NCBI RefSeq assembly: GCF_012103215.1
Contig: NZ_JAAVNE010000006.1
Coordinates: 1-64,000 of the forward strand
Direction of reading: 5' to 3'
DNA length: 64,000 nucleotides
Source of the DNA: Falsiroseomonas selenitidurans
GTDB lineage: Bacteria > Pseudomonadota > Alphaproteobacteria > Acetobacterales > Acetobacteraceae
Positions within the stretch are counted from its first letter, which is position 1, and every line of letters starts with the position of its first letter. The notes beneath the pieces were generated by a model. It was not told the origin of the DNA, searched no databases, and worked only from the letters and a program-made list of their open reading frames with translations. Made by a program: the position numbers and the translations under genes. Positions 46,236-54,189 of the stretch are shown here, piece by piece.

Positions 46236-46685
46236 ATGATGATTCGCCGGGATCGCGCCATGACGGCCGTGGCCGTGATGCTGGACATCGCCTTCCACGC
46301 TGGCCGGGGCGAGGAGGTGACGGGCGGGGCGGAGGTGGCAGGCCGGCTGGGTGCGGCGCGGCGGGGGATCGAGCCGGTGTTCCAGGCGCTGTCGCGCGCC
46401 GGGCTGCTGGACAGCCTGCGCGGCCCGAATGGCGGCTACCGGCTTGGCCGCCGCCCGCGCGACATCAGCCTGTCCGAGGTGGTGGCGGCGGTGACGGAGA
46501 ACGAGGCCGAGCCGGGCGACCCGGCCGGGCGGCTGCAGGCCGCCGTGGTGGCGCCGCTGTGGCAGGAGATGTCGGACCTGCTGCGGGAGAGGCTGGCCGG
46601 GCTGACGCTGGAGGATCTGCTGCGCCGCGCGCAGGCCGCCGGCCTGAAGCGCCCGGCCAGCGAGCCCCTGAACTTCGCCATCTGA
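46236..46685 (+). CDS. Rrf2-family transcriptional regulator without cysteines
   Basis: 149 aa from ATG 46236 behind GCGAGGGA. Winged helix with RRGIEPVFQALSRAGLLDSLRGPNGGYRLGR, the Rrf2 wing motif. The protein contains no cysteine, so it cannot bind an Fe-S cluster through the IscR/NsrR cysteines. CymR of Bacillus, also Rrf2, senses cysteine status by binding CysK; divergence from a cysteine synthase gene here suggests the same logic. Confidence 0.88.
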   Translation: MMIRRDRAMTAVAVMLDIAFHAGRGEEVTGGAEVAGRLGAARRGIEPVFQALSRAGLLDSLRGPNGGYRLGRRPRDISLSEVVAAVTENEAEPGDPAGRLQAAVVAPLWQEMSDLLRERLAGLTLEDLLRRAQAAGLKRPASEPLNFAI

Positions 46686-46695
46686 TCCCAAATCC

Positions 46696-46754
46696 CGGTG
46701 ATCCGGACCGATCACCGCCTCCACCGCCGGCCTGGCGGCGCGCCACTTGGCGCG
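46696..46754. terminator. Two hairpins between convergent rrf2 and gntR
   Basis: A perfect 8-bp stem CGGTGATC-cggacc-GATCACCG (46696-46717) and a 6-bp stem CGCGCC-actt-GGCGCG (46739-46754) lie in the 131-bp convergent gap. Neither has a T-tract. Their placement suggests bidirectional termination. Nothing else is seen in this gap. Confidence 0.5.
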
Positions 46755-46816
46755 GCGGCCGTTCGGCCACTCACCCGCCTTCGGGGGGCGCAGCTTCCGA
46801 TCGATGGGATTCGGTA

Positions 46817-47494
46817 TCAGCCACCCGGTGCGGCGAAGGGCACGCCGACCGTCCGCACCAGCCAGGCCAGGCGGTGGCGCTGCGCCGCCTGGGCATGGGC
46901 GCGGCTGGCGGCTTCCGCCGCCTGCCCGTCCCGGGCCTGCAGCGCGGCCAGGATGGCGCGGTGCTCGGCATGGGCTGCCTCCGCCCGGCCGCCCAGAGTC
47001 AGCAGGCTGGGCAGCAGCGCCATGGTGGCGGCGATCTGCTCCAGGCTGCGCAGCAGGTAGCGATTATGCGCGGCCAGGTACATCAGCCCGTGCAGGCGCT
47101 GGTTGGTCTCGGCCAGCGCCCTCGCATCCCCGAACAGCGCCGGCTCCCCCGCCACCAGCTCCGCCATCGCGCCGATCTCGGTCGGGCTGGCGTGCTGCGC
47201 GGCCAGCCGCGCGGCCGCGCCTTCCAGCACCTCCCGCATCACATACAGCTCGACCACCTGCTGGTGGTCCGGCTGCGTCACCGTCAGGCCGCGGCGGGGC
47301 TCATGCGTCAGCAGCCCCTCCGATTCCAGCCGGGCGATGGCCTGCCGCACCGGGGTGCGGGAGACGCCGAAGCGGGCCGCCAGGTCGGTTTCCGTCAGCC
47401 GCAGCCCGGGCGGCAGCGTGCCGTCGCGGATCGCGGTGCGAATGCGGCCATAGGCTTCCTGGCCGAGGTCGCGGGATGGCGCGGGCATCTCCAT
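46817..47494 (-). CDS. GntR-family regulator, FadR/FCD subgroup
   Basis: 225 aa. N-terminal winged helix LTETDLAARFGVSRTPVRQAIARLESEGLL (residues about 33-62), then an all-helical FCD ligand-binding domain with the Asp/His pattern around ETNQRLHGLMYLAAHNRYLLRSL. FCD regulators respond to small carboxylates. It is divergent from tcuA with a clear palindrome between them, so it very likely controls tcuAB. Confidence 0.9.
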   Translation of the reverse strand: MEMPAPSRDLGQEAYGRIRTAIRDGTLPPGLRLTETDLAARFGVSRTPVRQAIARLESEGLLTHEPRRGLTVTQPDHQQVVELYVMREVLEGAAARLAAQHASPTEIGAMAELVAGEPALFGDARALAETNQRLHGLMYLAAHNRYLLRSLEQIAATMALLPSLLTLGGRAEAAHAEHRAILAALQARDGQAAEAASRAHAQAAQRHRLAWLVRTVGVPFAAPGG

Positions 47495-47520
47495 GGAAAT
47501 CTACCCTAGCATCTGGACAT

Positions 47521-47535
47521 CACTGGATACCAGTG
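47521..47535. promoter_or_regulatory. Candidate GntR operator CACTGG-ATA-CCAGTG
   Basis: Perfect 6-3-6 inverted repeat between gntR and tcuA, 26 bp from the gntR start and 39 bp before the tcuA start. GGATAC occurs inside it (47525-47530) and again at 47535-47540. GntR/FadR-type regulators usually bind short dyads of this size in their own divergent promoter. Confidence 0.6.
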
Positions 47536-47574
47536 GATACAAGACAATCCCATGAAGCGCGGAGGCCCCTGCTG

Positions 47575-48972
47575 ATGCCGGATTTCGCCCGGATCTATGA
47601 CGTGCTGGTGGTGGGCGGCGGCAATGCCGCGCTCTGCGCCGCCATCACGGCGCGCCGCGCCGGCGCCTCCGTCATCCTGTGCGAGGCCTCCCCGCCGCCG
47701 CTGCGGGGCGGCAATTCGCGCCACACCCGCAACCTGCGCGCCCTGCATCCCGGCCCCACCCAGGTGCTGACCGACAGCTACCTGGAGGAGGAGTACTGGG
47801 ACGACCTGAACCGGGTCACCGGCGGCAAGACGAACGAGGATCTGGCCCGGATGTGCATCCGCGCCAGCCAGCACGCGCCGGATTTCCTGGCCAGCTGCGG
47901 CGTGGTGTTCCAGCCCTCACTCTCCGGCACCCTGTCCCTGTCCCGCACCAACGCCTTCTTCCTGGGCGGCGGCAAGGCGCTGGTGAACGCCCTGTACCGG
48001 GAGGCCGCGAAGCTCGGCATCGTCGCGCTGACCGATACCGAGGTGCAGCACATCCAGGTGGAGGACGGCCATGCGACGGAGGCCATCATCTCCCATTGCG
48101 GCTTCCCGCAGCGCATCCGCTTCAAGGCGCTGGTCGCGGCCTGCGGCGGCTTCCAGGCCAACCGCAACTGGCTGCGCGAATACTGGGGCGATGCGGCGGA
48201 TAATTTCCAGATCCGCGGCACGCCCTACGCCCAGGGCGTGGTGCTGAAGGATCTGCTGGCGCAGGGCGTGCAGGAGGTCGGCGACCCGACCCAGTTCCAC
48301 GCGGTCGCCAACGACGCCCGCGCGCCGATGGAGGATGGCGGGCTGGCCATGCGGCTGGACTGCGTGCCCTTCTCGCTCGTCGTGAACCGCAACGTCGAAC
48401 GCTTCTACGACGAGGGCGAGGATGTCTGGCCGAAGCGCTACGCCATCTGGGGCCGCCTGATCGCGCAGCAGCCCGACCAGATCGCGCTGGCCGTCACCGA
48501 CAGCAAGGCGGTGATGAACTTTCTTCCGTCCGTCTATCCCCCCTACAAGGCGAACAGCATTGCCGAAATTGCCGCGATGGCGGGATTCGACACCGGCAAG
48601 CTGGAACAGGTGGTGGCCGCGTTCAACGCCGCCGTCCGCCCCGGCACCTTCAAGCCGATGGTGCCGGACGACTGCACGACGGAGGGGCTGGTGCCGCCGA
48701 AAAGCCACTGGGCGCGGCGCATCGACACGCCTCCCTACTATGCCTATCCGCTGCGCCCCGGCATCACCTTCACCTTCCTCGGCCTCAAGGTGAACGAGAA
48801 GGCCCGCGTGCTGATGGCGGATGGCAAGCCCTCCGCCAACATGTTCGCCAGCGGCGAGATCATGTCCGGCAACATTCTCGGCCAGGGCTACCTGGCCGGC
48901 TTCGGTATGACGCTCGGCACCGTCTTCGGGCGGCTGGCCGGCGAGGAGGCGGCGCGCCATGTCCGCAACTGA
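47575..48972 (+). CDS. tcuA: FAD-dependent tricarballylate dehydrogenase
   Basis: 465 aa from ATG 47575, with GGAGG 9 bp upstream, close to the length of Salmonella TcuA. FAD motif YDVLVVGGGNAALCAAITARRAGASVILCE (residues about 7-36), the GGNSRHTRNLR flavin contact block and the fumarate-reductase-like C-terminus NMFASGEIMSGNILGQGYLAGFGMTLG. It oxidises tricarballylate to cis-aconitate. A 7-codon leader frame (47552-47575) ends by TGATG overlap with its start. It overlaps tcuB by 14 bp. Confidence 0.9.
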   Translation: MPDFARIYDVLVVGGGNAALCAAITARRAGASVILCEASPPPLRGGNSRHTRNLRALHPGPTQVLTDSYLEEEYWDDLNRVTGGKTNEDLARMCIRASQHAPDFLASCGVVFQPSLSGTLSLSRTNAFFLGGGKALVNALYREAAKLGIVALTDTEVQHIQVEDGHATEAIISHCGFPQRIRFKALVAACGGFQANRNWLREYWGDAADNFQIRGTPYAQGVVLKDLLAQGVQEVGDPTQFHAVANDARAPMEDGGLAMRLDCVPFSLVVNRNVERFYDEGEDVWPKRYAIWGRLIAQQPDQIALAVTDSKAVMNFLPSVYPPYKANSIAEIAAMAGFDTGKLEQVVAAFNAAVRPGTFKPMVPDDCTTEGLVPPKSHWARRIDTPPYYAYPLRPGITFTFLGLKVNEKARVLMADGKPSANMFASGEIMSGNILGQGYLAGFGMTLGTVFGRLAGEEAARHVRN

Positions 48973-50104
48973 AATGAGCAAGCTGGACCTGCTGCTGCAG
49001 GAAGCGACGCAGATCGAATCCGACGCCTACCAGGATGCCCGCCGCCAGATGGCGGTCTGCAATGCCTGCCGCTACTGCGAGGGCTATTGCGCCGTCTTCC
49101 CGGCCATGGCCGCGCGGCGGGAGTTCGAGAAGGCGGACCTGACGCACCTCGCCAACCTCTGCCACAACTGCAAGGGCTGCTTCCACGCCTGCCAGTATGC
49201 GCCGCCGCATGCCTTCGGCATCAACATCCCGGCGACCTTCGCCGAGATCCGGCAGGAGAGCTATGCCGAATACGCTTGGCCGGCGGGCGCCGGGACGCTG
49301 TTCGCGCGCAACGGCACGCTGGTGGCCGGCCTTGCCACGCTGTTCGTGATGCTGGCACTGGTGCTGAGTGTCGCGATCAAGGACCCCGCGGTGCTGTTCA
49401 GTGCCCAGACCGGCACCGGCGCCTTCTTCCGCATCATCCCGCTCTGGCTGATCAACCTGCTGGCCGGCGGCAGCTTCCTGTTCGCGATCCTGGCCATGAC
49501 CATGGGCGCCATCCGCTACATCCGCGGCACTGGCGGGCTGGGCGGCAGCTTCCAGCCGGCGCCGGCGGCGGAGGCGGCGGTCGATGTGCTGACGCTGCGC
49601 AACCTCGGCGGCGGCGGGCATGGCTGCAACGACCTGGACGACAGCTTCGCGCAGCATCGCCGCTGGCTGCACCAGGCGATGTTCTACGGCTTCCTGCTGT
49701 GCTTCGCGGCGACGACGACGGGCGCGATCTACCACCATGTCTTCGGCTGGTATTCGCCGCATGCCTTCCTGTCCCTGCCCGTGCAGTTGGGCACCTGGGG
49801 CGGCGTGCTGCTGTGCATCGGCACGGCGGGGCTGGTCTGGGTGAAGACGGTGACCGACCCGGCGCCCGTCGCGCGCCGCCTGATGGGCGGGGAATACGCG
49901 CTGCTGTTCCTGCTGTTCCTGATCGGCGCCACCGGGCTGCTGCTGCTGGCGGTGCGCCACACCGGCGCCATGGGCCTGATGCTGGCGCTGCATTTCGGCC
50001 TGGTGCTCGCGCTGTTCGTCACCCTGCCCTATTCAAAGATGGTGCATGGCATCTACCGCAGCTTGGCCCTGCTGCGGAATGCGCGGGAGAAGCGGGCGGC
50101 CTGA
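48959..50104 (+). CDS. tcuB: TcuB electron-transfer membrane protein
   Basis: 381 aa. Two 4Fe-4S motifs: Cys34, 37, 40, 44 (CNACRYCEGYC) and Cys68, 71, 74, 78 (CHNCKGCFHAC). Six membrane helices follow, with His residues that could hold haem (HRRWLHQAMFYG, IYHHVF). In Salmonella TcuB reoxidises TcuA and passes electrons to the quinone pool. The last 45 bp recur, with two mismatches, at the end of the pseudogene at 53816-54042. It is convergent with LysR (19-bp gap). Confidence 0.92.
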   Translation: MSATEMSKLDLLLQEATQIESDAYQDARRQMAVCNACRYCEGYCAVFPAMAARREFEKADLTHLANLCHNCKGCFHACQYAPPHAFGINIPATFAEIRQESYAEYAWPAGAGTLFARNGTLVAGLATLFVMLALVLSVAIKDPAVLFSAQTGTGAFFRIIPLWLINLLAGGSFLFAILAMTMGAIRYIRGTGGLGGSFQPAPAAEAAVDVLTLRNLGGGGHGCNDLDDSFAQHRRWLHQAMFYGFLLCFAATTTGAIYHHVFGWYSPHAFLSLPVQLGTWGGVLLCIGTAGLVWVKTVTDPAPVARRLMGGEYALLFLLFLIGATGLLLLAVRHTGAMGLMLALHFGLVLALFVTLPYSKMVHGIYRSLALLRNAREKRAA

Positions 50105-50123
50105 TCGCCCCTCCCCCCGCCCT

Positions 50124-51005
50124 TCAGGGCCGCACGCCCAGATGCGTGGCGAAGGCCCGCGCCGGCGCCGGCAGGCTTTCCGGCCGCCAGGCGGCCCAGA
50201 CCTGCGACCGCGTGGCGACGCCCTGCAAGGGGCGGTAGACCACGCCGGCGAAGTGCAGCTTGCGCACGGAATCCGGCACGATCGCCACGCCCACCCCGGC
50301 GCCGACCAGGCCGATCAGCGCATGCATCGGTGAAACCTCCTGCGCCACGCGCGGCACGAAGCCGGCGGCAGCGCAGACCAGCCCGACCTGGCGATGGAAA
50401 TCCGTGCCATTGTCGCGCGGGAACATCACGAAGGCGCTCTCCGCCAGCATCGCCGGGGCGATGCGGCCACGGCCGGCCAGCGGATGCGCGCGCGGCAGGG
50501 CGGCGACCAAGCTTTCCTCGAACACCAGCGCGCCGGCCAGGCCGCCGGGCACGCCCAGCCGGCGCATCAGCGCCAGGTCGATCCGCCCCTCGCGCAGCGC
50601 CTCCACCAGCCGGTCGGCAGACATCTCCAGCAGCGTGAGCTGCACGCCGGGATGGGCACGGCGGAAGCCCTCCACCGCCACCGGCAGGAAGGCGTAGGCG
50701 CAGGAGCCGGAAAAGCCCAGCGTCAGCATCCCGCTTTCGCCCTGGGCCGCGCGGCGGGCCGCGGCCGGGGCGGCCTCGGCGATGGCCAGCATCCGCCGCG
50801 CATCCGCCAGCAGCGACTGCCCGGCCTCGGTCAGCGTCACCTCCCGGCTGGTGCGGGCCAGCAGCCGCGCGCCGATGCGCGCCTCCAGCGCCTGCAGGGC
50901 GCGGGAGAGCTGCGGCTGACCGATGCCGAGCCGCCCGGCGGCACGGCCGAAATGCCGTTCCTCCGCCAGCGCCACGAAGCGGCGCATGTCCCGCACCTCC
51001 AACAT
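50124..51005 (-). CDS. LysR-family transcriptional regulator
   Basis: 293 aa from ATG 51005 behind GGAGG. HTH RHFGRAAGRLGIGQPQLSRALQALEARIGARLL (residues about 17-49) and a LysR substrate domain ending VYRPLQGVATRSQVWAAWR. It is divergent from a TctC binding-protein gene and probably controls it. TcuR of Salmonella is also LysR-type, so a role in tricarballylate control beside GntR is possible but unproven. Confidence 0.92.
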   Translation of the reverse strand: MLEVRDMRRFVALAEERHFGRAAGRLGIGQPQLSRALQALEARIGARLLARTSREVTLTEAGQSLLADARRMLAIAEAAPAAARRAAQGESGMLTLGFSGSCAYAFLPVAVEGFRRAHPGVQLTLLEMSADRLVEALREGRIDLALMRRLGVPGGLAGALVFEESLVAALPRAHPLAGRGRIAPAMLAESAFVMFPRDNGTDFHRQVGLVCAAAGFVPRVAQEVSPMHALIGLVGAGVGVAIVPDSVRKLHFAGVVYRPLQGVATRSQVWAAWRPESLPAPARAFATHLGVRP

Positions 51006-51116
51006 CGATGCCTCCGGCAGCATGGATCGGCATCCTACTATGCATTGGACGTGCTGGTAGCCCCGACGCAATCTGCAACGACAGGCCGGAACGGCCACAT
51101 CCTGGGAGGGACGAGC

Positions 51117-52112
51117 ATGTCGGCATCCGCCACGCGGCGCGACCTGTTGCGGGGCGTCGCCCTGGGCTCGGGCGGCCTGGTCCTTGGCGCGCGCGGCGCC
51201 GCCGCGCAGGCGCCCTACCCGTCGCGCGCCGTACGCCTGCTGGTCGGCTCCGCCCCCGGCGGCGCCACCGACATCACCGCCCGAATCCTGGCCGAGGCGA
51301 TGACGGAAGCCTTCCCGCGCGGCATCGCGGTGGAAAGCCGCACCGGCGCCGGCGGCAACATCGCCGCCGAGACCTGCGCCCGCGCGGCGCCGGACGGCTA
51401 CACGCTGCTGATCAACGACGCCGCGATGATGGCAATCAACCCCGTGCTTTATGCCAATGTGCCCTTCGACCCGGCGCAGGACTTCGCCCCCATCGCGCAT
51501 CTGGCGGAGTTCCCCTTCGTCTTCGTCGTCACGCCCGATGTTCCGGCGCGCAACATGACGGAGTTCGCCGCCTGGGCGCGGGCGCAGCCGGACCCGGTGC
51601 TGTTCGCCAGCCCCAATCCCGGCAGCCAGCACCATCTTGGCATGGAGATCGTCGCCCAGCGCATGGGCTTCCGCGTGACGCATGTCGGCTTCCGAGGCGG
51701 CGGGCCTGCCACCGCGGCGCTGCTGGGCCGGCAGATGCAGGTGGGCTCGATCGGCCTGCCGCCGCTGGTGCCGCATCTGCGCGCCGGCACGCTGCGCGCC
51801 CTGGCCGTCTCCACCGCCACGCGCTCCCCCTTGGCGCCGGATGTGCCGACGCTGGGCCAGGCCGGGCTGGAGGGGCAGGAACTGGCGGTGTGGTACGGGC
51901 TGGTCGGCCCGCGCGGCCTGCCCGCCGAGGTGGTGCGCCATGTCAGCCAGGCGGCGCAGGGCGCACTGGCCCGGCCGGAGGCGTTGCAGAAGCTGGCCAG
52001 CCAGGGCCTGACCGCCCGCTACATGCCGCCCGAAGCCTTCGACCGTTTCATGGCCTCGGAACGCGCGAGTTGGGGCACCGCCGCGCGCGCCGCCAACGTC
52101 ACCATCCGCTAG
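51117..52112 (+). CDS. TctC/Bug-family periplasmic solute-binding protein
   Basis: 331 aa from ATG 51117 behind GGGAGGG. Twin-arginine-like leader MSASATRRDLLRGVALGSGG. Bug motifs YPSRAVRLLVGSAPGGATDITAR, VESRTGAGGNIAAETCARA and DGYTLLINDAAMMAINPVLY. No membrane partners are present. Its place between LysR and a sulfatase, near tcuAB, suggests either tricarballylate/citrate capture or a ligand processed by the sulfatase. Confidence 0.92.
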   Translation: MSASATRRDLLRGVALGSGGLVLGARGAAAQAPYPSRAVRLLVGSAPGGATDITARILAEAMTEAFPRGIAVESRTGAGGNIAAETCARAAPDGYTLLINDAAMMAINPVLYANVPFDPAQDFAPIAHLAEFPFVFVVTPDVPARNMTEFAAWARAQPDPVLFASPNPGSQHHLGMEIVAQRMGFRVTHVGFRGGGPATAALLGRQMQVGSIGLPPLVPHLRAGTLRALAVSTATRSPLAPDVPTLGQAGLEGQELAVWYGLVGPRGLPAEVVRHVSQAAQGALARPEALQKLASQGLTARYMPPEAFDRFMASERASWGTAARAANVTIR

Positions 52113-52227
52113 GGCACGGTCCGCGCCGAAGCAGGCGCGGTCCCCGCCCTGGCTCCCTTTTTCAACGTATCCTCCGGGTCGGCGGGCGCTTCCGCCTGAC
52201 CGGGAGAGGCTCCAGGAGCACGCCGCG

Positions 52228-53763
52228 TTGCGCGACAAACGCCCGAATATCCTGTTCATCACCACCGACCAGCAGCGCGGCGACTGCCTGGGCGTCATGG
52301 GCCGAAAGGTGCGGACGCCGCACCTGGACCTGCTGGCGCAGGACGGCGTGCTGTTCCGCGGCTGCATCACGCCGAACCTGGTCTGCCAGCCGACCCGCGC
52401 CTCCATCCTGACCGGCCTGCTGCCGCGCACCCATGGCGTCTGCGACAATGGCATCGACCTGCCGGAGGAACCGGCGAGCCGCGGCTTCGCCGCCGAACTC
52501 ACCCGCGCCGGCTACGACACCGCGCTGATCGGCAAGGCGCATTTCGCCACCGCCCATACCTTTGCGCCCACCGGCAGCCCGGAATGCCGCAGCTCCATGC
52601 AGCTGTACGGCCCGAACTGGACCGGCCCCTACAAGGGCTTCCAGCGGGTGGAGCTGATGGTGGAAGGCCACAACACCTTCCCCCCCATGGTCCCGCCCTC
52701 CGGCCAATCCTACGAGGCCTGGTACCACGCCGATGGCCGCGGCGGCTGGAAGGACGCGCTGCATGGGCGGAATGGCGGGCCGGATGTGAAGGGCGCGCCA
52801 CAGACCTGGCATTCCGCCCTGCCACCCGCCTGGCACAATTCCACCTGGGTCGGTGACCGCAGCGTGGCCTTCCTGAATGAGCGCCGCGACCGGCCCTTCT
52901 GCCTCTGGGCCTCGATCCCGGACCCGCACCACCCCTTCGACTGCCCGATGCCGTGGAGCCTGCTGCACCGGCCGGAGGAGGTGGATCTGCCGCGCCACCG
53001 CAGCCTGGACCTGGACCGCCGCCCCTGGTGGCACCGCGCCAGCCTGGAGGGGGTGCCGAACCTGGCCGACAAGACGCTGCGCGATTTCCGCGCCAAGCAC
53101 AGCCGCACCCCGGTGCTGAGCGATGAGCAGCTGGCGGAGGTGATCGCCAACTATTACGGCATGATCTCCCTGGCCGACCACAATATCGGTCGAATCCTGA
53201 TCGAGCTGCACCGGCTGGGGCTGGAGGAGAACACGCTGGTCGTCGTCTCCTCGGACCATGGCGACTGGTTGGGCGACCATGGGCTGCTGCTGAAGGGGCC
53301 GATGGCCTATGAGGGGCTGCTGCGCGTCGTCTGCCTGATGCGCGGGCCGGGCCTGCCGAAGGGCCGGGTCTGCGACGAGCCGGTCTCCTCGCTCGATTTC
53401 GGCGCCACCTTCCTGGAGATGGCCGGCGTGGCACGGCCCGACCACTGGCACGGACGCAGCCTGCTGGATGTGGCGCGCGGCGAGGCGCAGCGCGACTTCG
53501 CCTATTCGGAATGGGATCTGTCGGACAGCCGCTGCGGCGTCCCGCTTGAACTCCGTACCGTGCGCACGGCGCGCGACAAGCTGACGCTGGAGGCCATCAC
53601 CGGGGCGGCAGAGATGTACGACCTGGTCGCCGATCCGGAGGAGATGGTGAACCTGGCGGAGGACCCCGCTCATGCCGCACGGCGCCGCGCCTTGGAGGCG
53701 ATGATTGCCGCCCGTCCGGACGATGCCCGCGCCGAACGCCTGCCGGCGGTCGGCATGGCGTGA
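52228..53763 (+). CDS. Type I sulfatase / phosphonate monoester hydrolase-like enzyme
   Basis: 511 aa from TTG 52228, with CAGGAG upstream. Metal site RPNILFITTDQQRGDCLG, the formylglycine motif Cys53 in VCQPTRASILTG (CxPxR), GKAHFA, and the second metal site VVVSSDHGDWLGDHGLL. No signal peptide, so it acts in the cytosol. Choline sulfatase and phosphonate monoester hydrolases share this layout. A formylglycine-generating enzyme is not in the window. Confidence 0.9.
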   Translation: MRDKRPNILFITTDQQRGDCLGVMGRKVRTPHLDLLAQDGVLFRGCITPNLVCQPTRASILTGLLPRTHGVCDNGIDLPEEPASRGFAAELTRAGYDTALIGKAHFATAHTFAPTGSPECRSSMQLYGPNWTGPYKGFQRVELMVEGHNTFPPMVPPSGQSYEAWYHADGRGGWKDALHGRNGGPDVKGAPQTWHSALPPAWHNSTWVGDRSVAFLNERRDRPFCLWASIPDPHHPFDCPMPWSLLHRPEEVDLPRHRSLDLDRRPWWHRASLEGVPNLADKTLRDFRAKHSRTPVLSDEQLAEVIANYYGMISLADHNIGRILIELHRLGLEENTLVVVSSDHGDWLGDHGLLLKGPMAYEGLLRVVCLMRGPGLPKGRVCDEPVSSLDFGATFLEMAGVARPDHWHGRSLLDVARGEAQRDFAYSEWDLSDSRCGVPLELRTVRTARDKLTLEAITGAAEMYDLVADPEEMVNLAEDPAHAARRRALEAMIAARPDDARAERLPAVGMA

Positions 53764-53815
53764 CTTGCCGGCCCACCGCCGGGCTGGCAGCCACGCCCGA
53801 AGCGAGGACCGGCTC

Positions 53816-54042
53816 ATGCGGCATTTCCACGGATGGGCGACGCCCACTTCCCAGCGCGTCTCCATCATGCTGGAGGAATGCGGCCTGGACCATGCCGTGA
53901 CTGGGTCAACATCCGGGCGCGGCAGCAATTCGCGCCCGAAATCCTGGCGCTGAACCCCTACGGCAGGATCCCCATCCTGGTGGAGGAGGGGCGCGTGAGC
54001 CTGGCCCTGCTGCGGCATGCGCGGGAGAAGCGGGCGGCCTGA
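53816..54042 (+). pseudogene. Chimeric GST remnant fused to a copy of the tcuB 3' end
   Basis: Positions 53816-53994 are nearly identical to the first 180 bp of the intact GST gene (57086-57265), with a 1-bp deletion near 53905 that shifts the frame after about 30 codons. At 53998-54042 the sequence switches to a 45-bp copy (two mismatches) of the end of tcuB (50060-50104), including its stop. The result cannot make a GST. It looks like debris from recombination, and it sits directly upstream of the large RTX gene. Confidence 0.85.
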
Positions 54043-54096
54043 CGCAGCGGGCCCGCAACACGCGAAACAATCGCCCGGCCGCCACGCAATCGGGAG

Positions 54097-54106
54097 GCAA
54101 TATTGC
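54097..54106. promoter_or_regulatory. GCAATATTGC palindrome upstream of the RTX gene
   Basis: A perfect 10-bp palindrome in the 147-bp leader (54043-54189) of the RTX gene, 84 bp before its start, in an otherwise GC-rich stretch. It could be an operator half-pair or chance. No -35/-10 pair was assigned. Confidence 0.3.
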
Positions 54107-54189
54107 GGGACTAGCAAGCGCGCCCATCGCAGGGGCGTCTCCGAGGGTAAGGACGGCGGCCCGCTGTCCATCCACCCAAAGAGGTTTCC

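Noticed and set aside
47552..47575. Mini-ORF as an attenuator peptide gene
   Set aside because: Only seven codons without regulatory codon runs or alternative hairpins; kept as an observation, not annotated as a gene.
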